Shown here piece after piece: positions 10,099 through 17,608 of a DNA stretch of 28,761 nt. The notes beneath the pieces are model-generated. The model was given only the letters and a program-made list of their open reading frames with translations. It ran no database searches and was not told the DNA's origin. The stretch is from assembly GCA_035351315.1 (NCBI GenBank), contig DAOPVX010000008.1:1-28761 (forward strand), in the 5' to 3' direction. This DNA comes from UBA1359 sp029570385 (GTDB lineage Bacteria; Patescibacteriota; Patescibacteriia; Patescibacteriales; Patescibacteriaceae). Made by a program: the position numbers and the translations under genes. Every line of letters starts with the position of its first letter. The stretch's first letter is position 1.

Positions 10099-10779
10099 CT
10101 ATTGTTTAAGAGCTTCCTGATAAGCTTCCAGTAATTCCTGGTCGCTAAATTGATCTAACATTGTTTTATCCATACCTGATTCTAAGAGAACCTGTCTTAA
10201 ACTAGTAGCATCAGACGGCAATGCGGTGGCTGCCAAACTAGAAGACCCAGTAACGCTATTACCAATTGGCGAATCGATGGTGGTACCAATATTAACTGCA
10301 TCGGAACCGGTTGGGGTCGCCACCGGGTTGACTAAAATTGACCCGCTACAATCCTTGCCAATCGGACAATTAGGGTCTTGACCGCGTTCAATTTCTACCT
10401 TATCCAAAACGCCATCACTATCACTGTCCTCTAAAAATGGCGAAGTATTATAAAGATTTAACTCATCATAATCACTTAAACCGTCTTTATCAGTATCGGC
10501 TAATTTAAGAGCCTCATCTTGTTGAGCCAGCTGCTCAGCCGTTTTGCCTTTAAAGGCGGTTTCAATTTCTTTGTTATTAGTAAATCCCATTTGTCGATAG
10601 AGTGGTGCGGTTATGTTTTGTTTAAATTGCAAAAACCACATTACCACAATAGCTACCGACATGGTGCTAAGTCCAGCTAGTGCCCAATTTTTTTGCCGTT
10701 GAGCTCGGCGGCTGGCTTTCCACATCGCAAATTCTTCCGGGGACATTGGTTGTTGATTGTCCGGATTGATATGGGTCAT
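10099..10779 (-). CDS. Single-pass membrane protein with thrombospondin type 3 calcium repeats
   Basis: A 226-residue protein. Its N-terminus is charged (SRRAQRQK, residues 29-36) and is followed by one membrane helix at about 38-55, so it is probably a type II anchor with the rest outside. Residues about 93-140 hold two tandem Asp-rich motifs, DTDKDGLSDYDE and DSDSDGVLDKVE. These match the DxDxDGxxD pattern of thrombospondin type 3 repeats and should bind calcium. A DPNCPIGKDC cysteine pair follows, then a Ser/Thr/Gly-rich linker and a C-terminal helical segment (LESGMDKTMLDQF ... EAYQEALKQ). It sits 3 bases upstream of the giant gene and is almost certainly translated with it. The two proteins may act together at the cell surface, for example as anchor and fibre; that is inference. 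It has its own promoter candidate overlapping the end of rsmA. Confidence 0.85.
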   Translation of the reverse strand: MTHINPDNQQPMSPEEFAMWKASRRAQRQKNWALAGLSTMSVAIVVMWFLQFKQNITAPLYRQMGFTNNKEIETAFKGKTAEQLAQQDEALKLADTDKDGLSDYDELNLYNTSPFLEDSDSDGVLDKVEIERGQDPNCPIGKDCSGSILVNPVATPTGSDAVNIGTTIDSPIGNSVTGSSSLAATALPSDATSLRQVLLESGMDKTMLDQFSDQELLEAYQEALKQ

Positions 10780-10819
10780 AAATAAATTACTAAACCAAAT
10801 TAAAAAATTGTTCGTTTCA

Positions 10820-10849
10820 ATTATAGCATAACCGGCCGTAGCAGGGCAA
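10820..10849 (-). promoter_or_regulatory. Promoter for the calcium-repeat protein and giant gene, overlapping the rsmA stop
   Basis: On the minus strand TGCTATAAT (extended -10, with TATAAT at 10825-10820) contains the TAA stop codon of rsmA. A -35-like TTGCCC lies at 10849-10844, 18 bases upstream. The ATG of the next gene is 40 bases downstream of the -10 box. It would allow the envelope genes to be transcribed independently of the housekeeping genes upstream. Confidence 0.5.
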
Positions 10850-11726
10850 CTAATTTAATCCACTGCTCAACTGTTAAATCTTGGGCGCGACAATTTGCTT
10901 TTTGGCCAATTTTCTCTAAGGCCTGACTAATTATCCGTTCATTAATTTTTAGCCCGGCTGCCAAATTATTTTTAAGCATTTTTCGTCTTGCGCTAAAACC
11001 AAATCTAGCTAGTCGCCAAAAAAGTTTTTCATCGTTAGCGGACAAAATCGTTTTAATGGGCGTCAAGCGGATAATAGCGCTATCAACTTTTGGCTGGGGC
11101 CAAAAATTAACAGCTGGTACTAATGATCGGTATTCAATCTGACTGTAATACTGGGCTAACAAACCAAGCAGACTTAATTGACCAGGCTTGGCAGTCAAGC
11201 GCTCCGCCACCTCCTTTTGAACCATTAACACCATTAAAGCTGGCTTATCAACTTCGCCCGTTAAAAAACGTCGCAGGCAGATTGAGGTTATATTGTATGG
11301 TAAATTAGCTATCAATTTATAGTTAGCAGCCAAGTTAATATTGGACAATTTATCGTTATCCTGAAGATCTGGACGATTGATGACTGTTTTTAAAATATCA
11401 TGATTAACTAGCTCAATATTATCAAAACCAGCCGCGGCAAAGCGGCTAGGCAGTATTTCTGATAATTGCTCATCGAGCTCAACGCTAACAACTTTTTTAA
11501 CCATCTCAGCTAAAGCCATAGTTAAAAAACCCCAGCCAGGACCGATTTCCAAGACTTCATCGCTGGCTTGTAAATTAGCGGCTTCAATAATTATTTGATA
11601 AGTCTTGGGTTGAATTAAAAAGTTTTGACCACGGCTATGCTTTGGTTCGGCACCATATAAATTAACCAATTGTTCAGTTTCGCGGCGTAGAGCGGTTGAA
11701 GAATTAAATGCGGTAATAACTGACAT
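10821..11726 (-). CDS. rsmA: 16S rRNA (adenine1518/1519-N6) dimethyltransferase
   Basis: A 301-residue protein of the KsgA/RsmA family. It dimethylates two adjacent adenines in the helix 45 loop of 16S rRNA late in 30S assembly, using S-adenosylmethionine. The opening HSRGQNFL (residues 30-37) corresponds to the family's K-x-GQNFL start. SAM-binding motif I is IGPGWGFLT at 61-69. The acidic residue after strand 2 is in VSVELDE (80-86). The HDIL motif is at 109-112, and the catalytic NLPYNIT is at 141-147. The C-terminal helical domain (PQPKVDSAIIRL onward) is present, so the protein looks complete. It is preceded by leuS with only two bases between the genes and has no visible Shine-Dalgarno site. 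The N-terminus carries about 20 more residues than the core family start, so an internal start cannot be excluded. Confidence 0.96.
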   Translation of the reverse strand: MSVITAFNSSTALRRETEQLVNLYGAEPKHSRGQNFLIQPKTYQIIIEAANLQASDEVLEIGPGWGFLTMALAEMVKKVVSVELDEQLSEILPSRFAAAGFDNIELVNHDILKTVINRPDLQDNDKLSNINLAANYKLIANLPYNITSICLRRFLTGEVDKPALMVLMVQKEVAERLTAKPGQLSLLGLLAQYYSQIEYRSLVPAVNFWPQPKVDSAIIRLTPIKTILSANDEKLFWRLARFGFSARRKMLKNNLAAGLKINERIISQALEKIGQKANCRAQDLTVEQWIKLVALLRPVML

Positions 11727-11728
11727 AA

Positions 11729-14248
11729 TTAAAAAACCAGATTAATCAAGCGACCAGGCAAAAAGATGATTTTTTGCGGCTCTTGACCGGCTGGCCAATA
11801 TTTAAATAGCGCAGCTTGTTGTTTTAGTTCGTCAATAACCGCCGTTTGATCGGCTGATGTTGATACTTCAATAGTTCCGCGAGTTTTACCATTAAACTGA
11901 ACAACAATTGTCGACACCTTGTCAGAAATTTCTTGATTATTGATAACTGGCCATGGCTGCTGACTAATATAATTATTATTACCTAGTTTATACCAAATTT
12001 CCTGGCTAATATAAGGAGCGAGCGGCGATAAAATAATTAAGAGCTGCTGATAACTATCTCTAGATATTCCTGGTTGTTCAAATAATTTATTCACTAAAAT
12101 CATTAGCGCGCTGACCGCTGTATTAAACTTAAACTGCTCAATATCTTGACCGACTTTAATAATTGTTTTAGCTAATAGTTTTTTTACTGCCTCAGAATCT
12201 GGTTGATCAACCAGTCTAGCCTGCAGTGACCAAACTTTATCCAGAAATTTGCGCGTGCCGATTATGCCATTAGTATTCCAAGCGCAAGATTGATCAAACG
12301 GGCCCATAAACATTTCATATAAACGTAACGCATCGGCACCAAACTGCTTAACCATATCGTCAGGATTGACCACATTATTCCAACGCTTACTCATTTTACG
12401 GCTATCTTCACCCATAATTAGGCCAACATGACGCAACTTAATAAATGGCTCGGGATGATTAACAATTCCTAAATCATAAAGAAATTTATGCCAGAATCGA
12501 GCATAAATTAAGTGGCGCGTGGCGTGTTCAGCGCCGCCGACATATAAATCAACCGGCGACCAATATTTTTCTACATCCTTATCAACTAAAACCTGTTGAT
12601 TAGTCGGATCAATATAGCGCAGATAATACCAAGATGACCCAGCCCATTGAGGCATAGTATTAGCTTCTCGTTGAGCTGGTTGACCACAAATCGGACAAGC
12701 TACGGTTAGCCATTGTTTAATATTGACCAATGGCGACTCGCCGGTTCCGCTCGGCTCATAGTGATCAACTTGAGGTAAGGTTACCGGCAACTGATTCTCT
12801 GGTATCGCCACCGTGCCACATTGTTGGCAATGAACCATCGGAATCGGTTCACCCCAATAGCGTTGCCGCGAAAAAGTCCAATCTTTGAGCCGATAATTAG
12901 TCTGCGGTCGGCCCAATCCCCGACTAGTTAGCCAATCAATAATCCGGGCAGCGGCTGAAGCAACGTCAAGCTTGTCTAAAAATTGAGAATTAATAAGCCG
13001 ACCATCACCAGTATATGGTAATTGATCGTTATTTGATGAAGCGATAACTTGCTTAATCGGCAAGTTGTATTTTTGAGCAAAGGCAAAATCTCGCTCATCA
13101 TGAGCTGGGACAGCCATAATGGCACCGCTGCCATAACCGCCTAAGACATAATCAGCAACAAAAATCGGCACTGGCTGACCATTGACCGGATTAATGGCTT
13201 GACAGCCCTCTAACCGCACACCGGTTTTATCTTTATTAAAATCAGTTCTATCTAAATCAGTTTTGTTCTTGGCTAAATCAATGTATTTTTTAACCTCGGA
13301 CCAATTGGTTAAAATGGGCTGTAGCTGCGGCAATAATGCTTGTTCGGGACAGATAGCCACATAGCTACAACCGAATAAAGTATCCGGGCGCGTAGTAAAA
13401 ACCGGCAACTCAGCGATAGTGTTACTTTTGTCGTCAACTACCGTAAAAGTAACTAATGCCCCTTGACTACGGCCAATCCAATCGCGTTGCATATCTTTAA
13501 TAGAATCTTCCCAATCTGATAAAATAGCTAAGTCGTCAAGCAAGCGATCGGCATATTTGGTGATTCTTAACACCCATTGACGAATCGGCTTAAGCTCAAC
13601 CGGACTACCGCAACGCTCGCAAAGACCGTTTTCTAAATCTTCATTAGCTAAACCGGTCTGGCACGATGGACACCAATTGATCGGTTCATTGGATTCATAG
13701 GCCAAACGCTGATTATCAACAAACTGGCGTCGCTCTTCAAAACTAAGCCCATCAGGAATAACCAGCTGTTCAATTGGCCGAGCCTTTTTTTGCTCAGAAT
13801 CATAAAAGGAATTATAGAATTTGAGAAATATCCACTGCGTCCAGCGGTAATACTGCGGATCAGTAGTATTGATTTCCCGTTGCCAATCGTAAGACAAACC
13901 CAAAATGCCCAGCTGCCGCTTAAAGGTGGCGATATTGTTAGCAGTGGCCACGCTCGGATGAACTTTATTTTTTAGGGCATAATTCTCGGCCGGTAAACCG
14001 AAAGCATCCCAACCTATCGGGTGCAAAACATTATAACCGCGCATTCGTTGATAGCGAGACACGATATCGGTAGCAATATACCCCTTGGGATGGCCAACAT
14101 GCAGCCCGGCTCCGGACGGATAAGGAAACATGTCTAAGATGTAAAGCTTGGGGCGATTGTGATCAATGGCGGAAACATAAAGGCCATCAGCTTGAAACAA
14201 TTTCTCCCAGCGAGCTTCAAAGTCGTGGTGTTGATATTTTTCTGACAT
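11729..14248 (-). CDS. leuS: Leucyl-tRNA synthetase
   Basis: An 839-residue class I aminoacyl-tRNA synthetase that charges tRNA-Leu in the cytoplasm. The HIGH-type motif reads HVGH at 50-53 inside PYPSGAGLHVGHPKGY. KMSKR lies at about 617-621 (EDSRKMSKRW). A CPSC...CERC pair near 190-215 and a CQQCG...CPICG set further on suggest zinc knuckles. The CP1 editing domain is recognisable by TRPDTLFG and by GSGAIMAVPAHDERD, whose Asp normally fixes the mischarged amino acid. The anticodon-binding helical bundle and the small C-terminal domain (VVQFNGKTRG) complete the protein. Its length is close to the usual bacterial value. It lies 3 bases downstream of the exonuclease gene and 2 bases upstream of rsmA, so the three are probably one transcript. 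Confidence 0.98.
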   Translation of the reverse strand: MSEKYQHHDFEARWEKLFQADGLYVSAIDHNRPKLYILDMFPYPSGAGLHVGHPKGYIATDIVSRYQRMRGYNVLHPIGWDAFGLPAENYALKNKVHPSVATANNIATFKRQLGILGLSYDWQREINTTDPQYYRWTQWIFLKFYNSFYDSEQKKARPIEQLVIPDGLSFEERRQFVDNQRLAYESNEPINWCPSCQTGLANEDLENGLCERCGSPVELKPIRQWVLRITKYADRLLDDLAILSDWEDSIKDMQRDWIGRSQGALVTFTVVDDKSNTIAELPVFTTRPDTLFGCSYVAICPEQALLPQLQPILTNWSEVKKYIDLAKNKTDLDRTDFNKDKTGVRLEGCQAINPVNGQPVPIFVADYVLGGYGSGAIMAVPAHDERDFAFAQKYNLPIKQVIASSNNDQLPYTGDGRLINSQFLDKLDVASAAARIIDWLTSRGLGRPQTNYRLKDWTFSRQRYWGEPIPMVHCQQCGTVAIPENQLPVTLPQVDHYEPSGTGESPLVNIKQWLTVACPICGQPAQREANTMPQWAGSSWYYLRYIDPTNQQVLVDKDVEKYWSPVDLYVGGAEHATRHLIYARFWHKFLYDLGIVNHPEPFIKLRHVGLIMGEDSRKMSKRWNNVVNPDDMVKQFGADALRLYEMFMGPFDQSCAWNTNGIIGTRKFLDKVWSLQARLVDQPDSEAVKKLLAKTIIKVGQDIEQFKFNTAVSALMILVNKLFEQPGISRDSYQQLLIILSPLAPYISQEIWYKLGNNNYISQQPWPVINNQEISDKVSTIVVQFNGKTRGTIEVSTSADQTAVIDELKQQAALFKYWPAGQEPQKIIFLPGRLINLVF

Positions 14249-14251
14249 ATT

Positions 14252-15013
14252 CTAGGTAATGATTAATTCAACTGGACAATGATCCGATCCAGTAACTTGA
14301 TCCAATATTTGCACATCTTTTATTTTAGCCAATAAACTCGGGCTAATCAAGAAGTAGTCAATCCGCCAGCCAATATTGCGAGCGCGGGCGCCAAAACGAT
14401 ATGTCCACCAAGTATATTGCTGCTTATTAGGATAAAGTTGACGCCAAATATCAATCCAACCATCCGCCAATAATTGATCAATAAATTGCCTTTCAATTAG
14501 AGTATAGCCGGCGCTGCCTTCATTGGCTTTGGGATTGGCCAGATCAATCGGTTGATGGGCGACATTAAAATCACCGCTAATAATAACCGGCTTGCTTTGC
14601 TCCAGCTTTGTAACTAGCGACCGAACTGCTTGATTAAAAGCCTGTTTATAGGGCAAACGGCTAAGTTGGCGATTGGCGTTGGGAAAATAAATATTTAACC
14701 AATAAAAATCAGCTAATTCGCTAATCTGACAACGGCCTTCAAGGTCAAATTGCTTATCATTAAGGCCATTGGTTAAATTAACTGCTAAATCCTCTTGAGC
14801 AATAACGGCCGTGCCGCTATAGCCGGGCCGCTCCGCGCCATGCCAAAATATTTTATAGCCAGGAATCTTGTCTGACCAATTGCTAGCTAAGTGGTCGTTA
14901 ATCTTGGTTTCTTGCAAACCAAGCAAATCCGGTTGCTTATTGATAATAAAATCAAGCAGGCCCTTATGCCAAACTGCTCGCCAGCCATTGATATTCCAAG
15001 TAATGATTTTCAT
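14252..15013 (-). CDS. xth: Exodeoxyribonuclease III / AP endonuclease (ExoIII family)
   Basis: A 253-residue protein of the exonuclease-endonuclease-phosphatase fold. It cuts DNA at abasic sites and removes 3' blocking groups in base excision repair. The active-site set is complete: Asn7 in TWNINGWRA, Glu35 in LQETKI, Tyr109 in IYFPN, Asp148 and Asn150 in ISGDFNVAH, Asp219 in WRIDYFL, and the final Asp244-His245 in GSDHCPVEL. The stretch FGARARNIGWRIDY matches ExoIII-type enzymes rather than the eukaryotic-like APE1 branch; this subfamily choice is from memory. It is the first gene of the leftward operon, with a back-to-back promoter region in front of it. The start at 15013 gives MKIITWN, the normal family N-terminus. 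Confidence 0.96.
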   Translation of the reverse strand: MKIITWNINGWRAVWHKGLLDFIINKQPDLLGLQETKINDHLASNWSDKIPGYKIFWHGAERPGYSGTAVIAQEDLAVNLTNGLNDKQFDLEGRCQISELADFYWLNIYFPNANRQLSRLPYKQAFNQAVRSLVTKLEQSKPVIISGDFNVAHQPIDLANPKANEGSAGYTLIERQFIDQLLADGWIDIWRQLYPNKQQYTWWTYRFGARARNIGWRIDYFLISPSLLAKIKDVQILDQVTGSDHCPVELIIT

Positions 15014-15029
15014 TAGTTGATAAATTTGT

Positions 15030-15035
15030 TATAAT
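15030..15035 (+). promoter_or_regulatory. Extended -10 promoter for the DsbA-por-pilin operon
   Basis: TATAAT at 15030-15035 is preceded by TG at 15027-15028, giving TGTTATAAT. No convincing -35 lies 17 bases upstream, which fits an extended -10 promoter. The ATG of the DsbA-like gene is 29 bases downstream of the -10 box. Confidence 0.55.
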
Positions 15036-15064
15036 ATTATAGCCCAAACTAATTAATCAAGCAA
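15036..15064 (-). promoter_or_regulatory. Promoter for the xth-leuS-rsmA operon
   Basis: The minus strand reads TATAAT at 15041-15036, immediately adjoining the plus-strand -10 box. A -35-like TTGCTT lies at 15064-15059, with a 17-base spacer. The ATG of the exonuclease gene lies 22 bases beyond the -10. The two promoters are arranged back to back, so RNA polymerase can probably occupy only one at a time. Confidence 0.55.
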
Positions 15065-15876
15065 TGAAAAAAAATTATAAAAGCAAACCATTACCAATAA
15101 CGGAGGGGTCGTCCGGCTGGCAAAATCGCTTTAATGCGCTATTAAGATCCAGCGGCCGTCGGCCAAGACGCTGGTATCGCCGTTGGTGGGGTATAATAAT
15201 TTTAATTATAGCCGCTCTATTTAGCTTATTCGTAGCTGTTTATCTTTACAAGGTTGTTATCCTGGTTTGGCAGTTAAAAACCGGCCGAATAACCGCCGCG
15301 GAATTAATGTTGCAACAAAGCAATCCAGGATTGAACACTAAAGAAATGATTGCTCTGACTAAAGGGCCGGCTCCATATTATTTGGGGACATCCAGTCCCA
15401 AGGTGCTAATTGTTGAATATGGCGATTTTAATTGCTCACATTGTCGAGTGGTCTCGCCAGAAATTCGCAAAGCCGTCAACCAAAATAAAGATATTGTTCA
15501 ATATATCTGGCGCGATTGGCCAGGCCAAGACAATTCAGAATTACTGGCTCAGGCCGCTCGTTGCGCTGGCGAACAAGCTGGCAGTCTCGGCTTCTGGCTA
15601 TTTCATGATCAGCTTTTACTCAATCAAAGTCAATTTACCACTACCAGTCAACTAATGGAATTAGCGGAAGAATACAGTCTTTCACCTACCAGATTGCAAG
15701 ATTGTATTGAACAACAGCGCACTCTGGGTTATTTACAAAAAGACTATCAAGACGCTATCGCTTTGGGCGGTATCGGCGGCACTCCAACCTGGTTTATTAA
15801 TGGTTATCGTTTTAGCGGCGAATTACCGGCTGATTTTTTTAATTATATGATTAAAGAATTAACCAAGGAAAAATAA
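15064..15876 (+). CDS. Membrane-anchored DsbA/DsbG-like thiol:disulfide oxidoreductase
   Basis: A 270-residue protein. Residues 1-41 are strongly basic (GRRPRRWYRRWW) and are followed by one membrane helix at about 43-62, so the catalytic part faces outside. The thioredoxin-fold domain starts near 112 (PKVLIVEYGDFNCSHC) and has the redox pair Cys124-Ser-His-Cys127. The cis-proline loop is GGTPTWFING, with Pro241. Two further cysteines, Cys167 and Cys214, lie in the inserted helical domain and could form a structural or second redox pair. Family knowledge: such proteins introduce or isomerise disulfides in exported proteins. It is the first gene of the plus-strand operon, and its stop overlaps the start of the next gene. 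Its likely clients, the cysteine-rich pilins and the giant protein, are encoded nearby; that link is inferred. No partner such as DsbB or VKOR is in the window. Confidence 0.92.
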   Translation: MKKNYKSKPLPITEGSSGWQNRFNALLRSSGRRPRRWYRRWWGIIILIIAALFSLFVAVYLYKVVILVWQLKTGRITAAELMLQQSNPGLNTKEMIALTKGPAPYYLGTSSPKVLIVEYGDFNCSHCRVVSPEIRKAVNQNKDIVQYIWRDWPGQDNSELLAQAARCAGEQAGSLGFWLFHDQLLLNQSQFTTTSQLMELAEEYSLSPTRLQDCIEQQRTLGYLQKDYQDAIALGGIGGTPTWFINGYRFSGELPADFFNYMIKELTKEK

Positions 15877-16436
15877 TGGCAGCCCTAACTAAAAAATTAA
15901 ATAGATCAATTACTATTAAAATACTCGGTCTGGGTGGACAAGGCGTAGTCACAACGGCCGCCACGTTAGCTCGGGCCGCTTTTCACCAAGGTTACTGGTC
16001 GCAATCAATGCCATTTTTTGGAGTAGAGCGAACCGGCACACCGGTCGAGGCCTATGTTAGGATAGCTGACCAATCAATCCGTAATCGCCAAAAAATTAAT
16101 CGCTGCGACATTCTAATAATTAATGATTATCGACTTTATCAACAAAATGATTTAGGTAAACAATTAACAATTATTAACCATAGCGATTTGGCTAACTATC
16201 AACCAAAAACTAAACTACTGACTTATGATAGCCGCCAAATTTCTCTAGATATTTTTAATCAAGATTTAGCAATTGGCCTATTGGGCGGTTTAAGTGCTGC
16301 TTGGTCGCTGATTGATGAAGATAATTGGTTTAAGGCCCTGTCGGAACAATTTGCCAATCCAATAATCGCTCAAAAAAATCAGCAAGCTTTTTTGGCCAAT
16401 CGTCAATTAGCGATTAAATTAATTAAATCGGCATGA
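15876..16436 (+). CDS. porG: 2-oxoacid:ferredoxin oxidoreductase, gamma subunit
   Basis: A 186-residue protein of the POR gamma family, with family-typical length. The nucleotide-fold opening ILGLGGQGVVTTA (about 16-28) and the FFGVERTGTPVEAYVRI segment (about 47-63) are characteristic. The gamma subunit completes the cytoplasmic pyruvate (or related 2-oxoacid):ferredoxin oxidoreductase. That enzyme oxidatively decarboxylates its substrate to acyl-CoA and reduces ferredoxin. Its ATG overlaps the TAA of the DsbA-like gene by one base, and its TGA overlaps the ATG of the alpha gene, so translational coupling is likely. An AAGGA lies 7 bases before the start, although it falls in the lysine-rich end of the previous gene and may be chance. 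Confidence 0.94.
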   Translation: MAALTKKLNRSITIKILGLGGQGVVTTAATLARAAFHQGYWSQSMPFFGVERTGTPVEAYVRIADQSIRNRQKINRCDILIINDYRLYQQNDLGKQLTIINHSDLANYQPKTKLLTYDSRQISLDIFNQDLAIGLLGGLSAAWSLIDEDNWFKALSEQFANPIIAQKNQQAFLANRQLAIKLIKSA

Positions 16437-17608
16437 AACCAATAACTAGCAATGATAGCGCCGGACAATTAACCTTTCTGAAAGGTTCTGAGGCTATTGC
16501 CAAAATGGTGGCTCTTTGTCAGCCTGGAGTAGTGGCTGCCTACCCGATTACCCCACAGACCGGAATTATTGAACAGCTAGTCAAATTATCAGCCAGCGGT
16601 CAAGCTGATTTTTCTTTTGTCCAAGCTGAGAGCGAATATTCAGCCCTATCAATCGCCTTAGGCGCCGCTGCCATGGGTGTGGCTGCCTACACGGCCACCA
16701 GCTCGCAAGGACTGCTGTATATGACTGAGGTTATTTATAATTTAGCCGGTTTGCGCTTGCCACTAGTTATGACCTGTGCCAATCGTTCAATTTCGGCACC
16801 AATCAATATCTGGAATGATCACCAAGACGCCATGGCGGTGCGCGAAGCCGGCTGGCTAATGTTCTTTGCTGAAGATAATCAAGAAGCGATTGAACAACAT
16901 TGGTTGGCTTTTGCCCTAAGTCAAAAATTAAGATTACCGGTCATGGTTAATGTTGACGGCTTCCGCCTAACCCACGCCAGTGAACCGGTGGCTTTACCAA
17001 ATAAACAATTAGTTAAAAAACTATTAAATAATAAGATAAAAGCTGTTTTAAATACTAAAAAACCACAAACTACCGGTTGGTTTGCTATGCCAACTGAATA
17101 TCAACAACAAAGACTGGAGTTAAGGCGAGTTATTGCCAATAGTTGGCCAATTATTAAGAATACCAACCAGCAATTTAATAATCTGTGGCAACCAATAAAA
17201 ACAAAACTGCTCGGACGCAATAATCATAGTAGCGATCCGGCAGTTGAATATTATGGTCCGGCTCAAGCTAAACTAGTTATTGTAGCGATGGGCTCAATCA
17301 TTGGTGAGCTCAAGGACTTAGCTGATAAGGCTAATAAACAAAAACCGGGTTCAGTGGCAATTTTAAAGATTAAATTATACCGTCCATTCCCTGAGAAAGT
17401 TATTGAGCGCTATTTAAATCAAGCCGAACAAATCATAGTAATTGACCGCTCGCCCGGACTTGGAGCTCAGCCGCCGCTATTTAGCGATATTATGACAATC
17501 AAACCATTAAATAAAAACAATATTTCCAGCCAAATCATCGGTTTGGGCGGTGATATTGATTTAATCAAAATAAACAAAACAATTAAAAATATATGGGCAA
17601 TTGTCTAG
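16433..17608 (+). CDS. porA: 2-oxoacid (pyruvate):ferredoxin oxidoreductase, alpha subunit
   Basis: A 391-residue protein of normal family length. Motifs seen include AYPITPQTGI (36-45) and the Glu-rich VQAESEYSAL (63-72), which contacts thiamine diphosphate chemistry in the family. TATSSQGLLYMTE (87-99) and the region GLRLPLVMTCANRSISAP are also typical of PorA. The second domain ends with VIDRSPGLGAQ and GLGGDID. It pairs with the beta subunit to make the catalytic dimer; that gene is 2.8 kb downstream, separated by two pilin-like genes. The 3' end (about 17500-17600) is repeated in decayed form at 18976-19075, in front of the second pilin gene. The last 16 bases of this gene overlap the start of the first pilin gene. 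Confidence 0.95.
   Translation: MKPITSNDSAGQLTFLKGSEAIAKMVALCQPGVVAAYPITPQTGIIEQLVKLSASGQADFSFVQAESEYSALSIALGAAAMGVAAYTATSSQGLLYMTEVIYNLAGLRLPLVMTCANRSISAPINIWNDHQDAMAVREAGWLMFFAEDNQEAIEQHWLAFALSQKLRLPVMVNVDGFRLTHASEPVALPNKQLVKKLLNNKIKAVLNTKKPQTTGWFAMPTEYQQQRLELRRVIANSWPIIKNTNQQFNNLWQPIKTKLLGRNNHSSDPAVEYYGPAQAKLVIVAMGSIIGELKDLADKANKQKPGSVAILKIKLYRPFPEKVIERYLNQAEQIIVIDRSPGLGAQPPLFSDIMTIKPLNKNNISSQIIGLGGDIDLIKINKTIKNIWAIV

Noticed and set aside
16431..16436. Possible UGA recoding (genetic code 25)
   Set aside because: TGA ends the por gamma and beta genes exactly where overlapping starts and family lengths predict, and no in-frame TGA interrupts any conserved gene.
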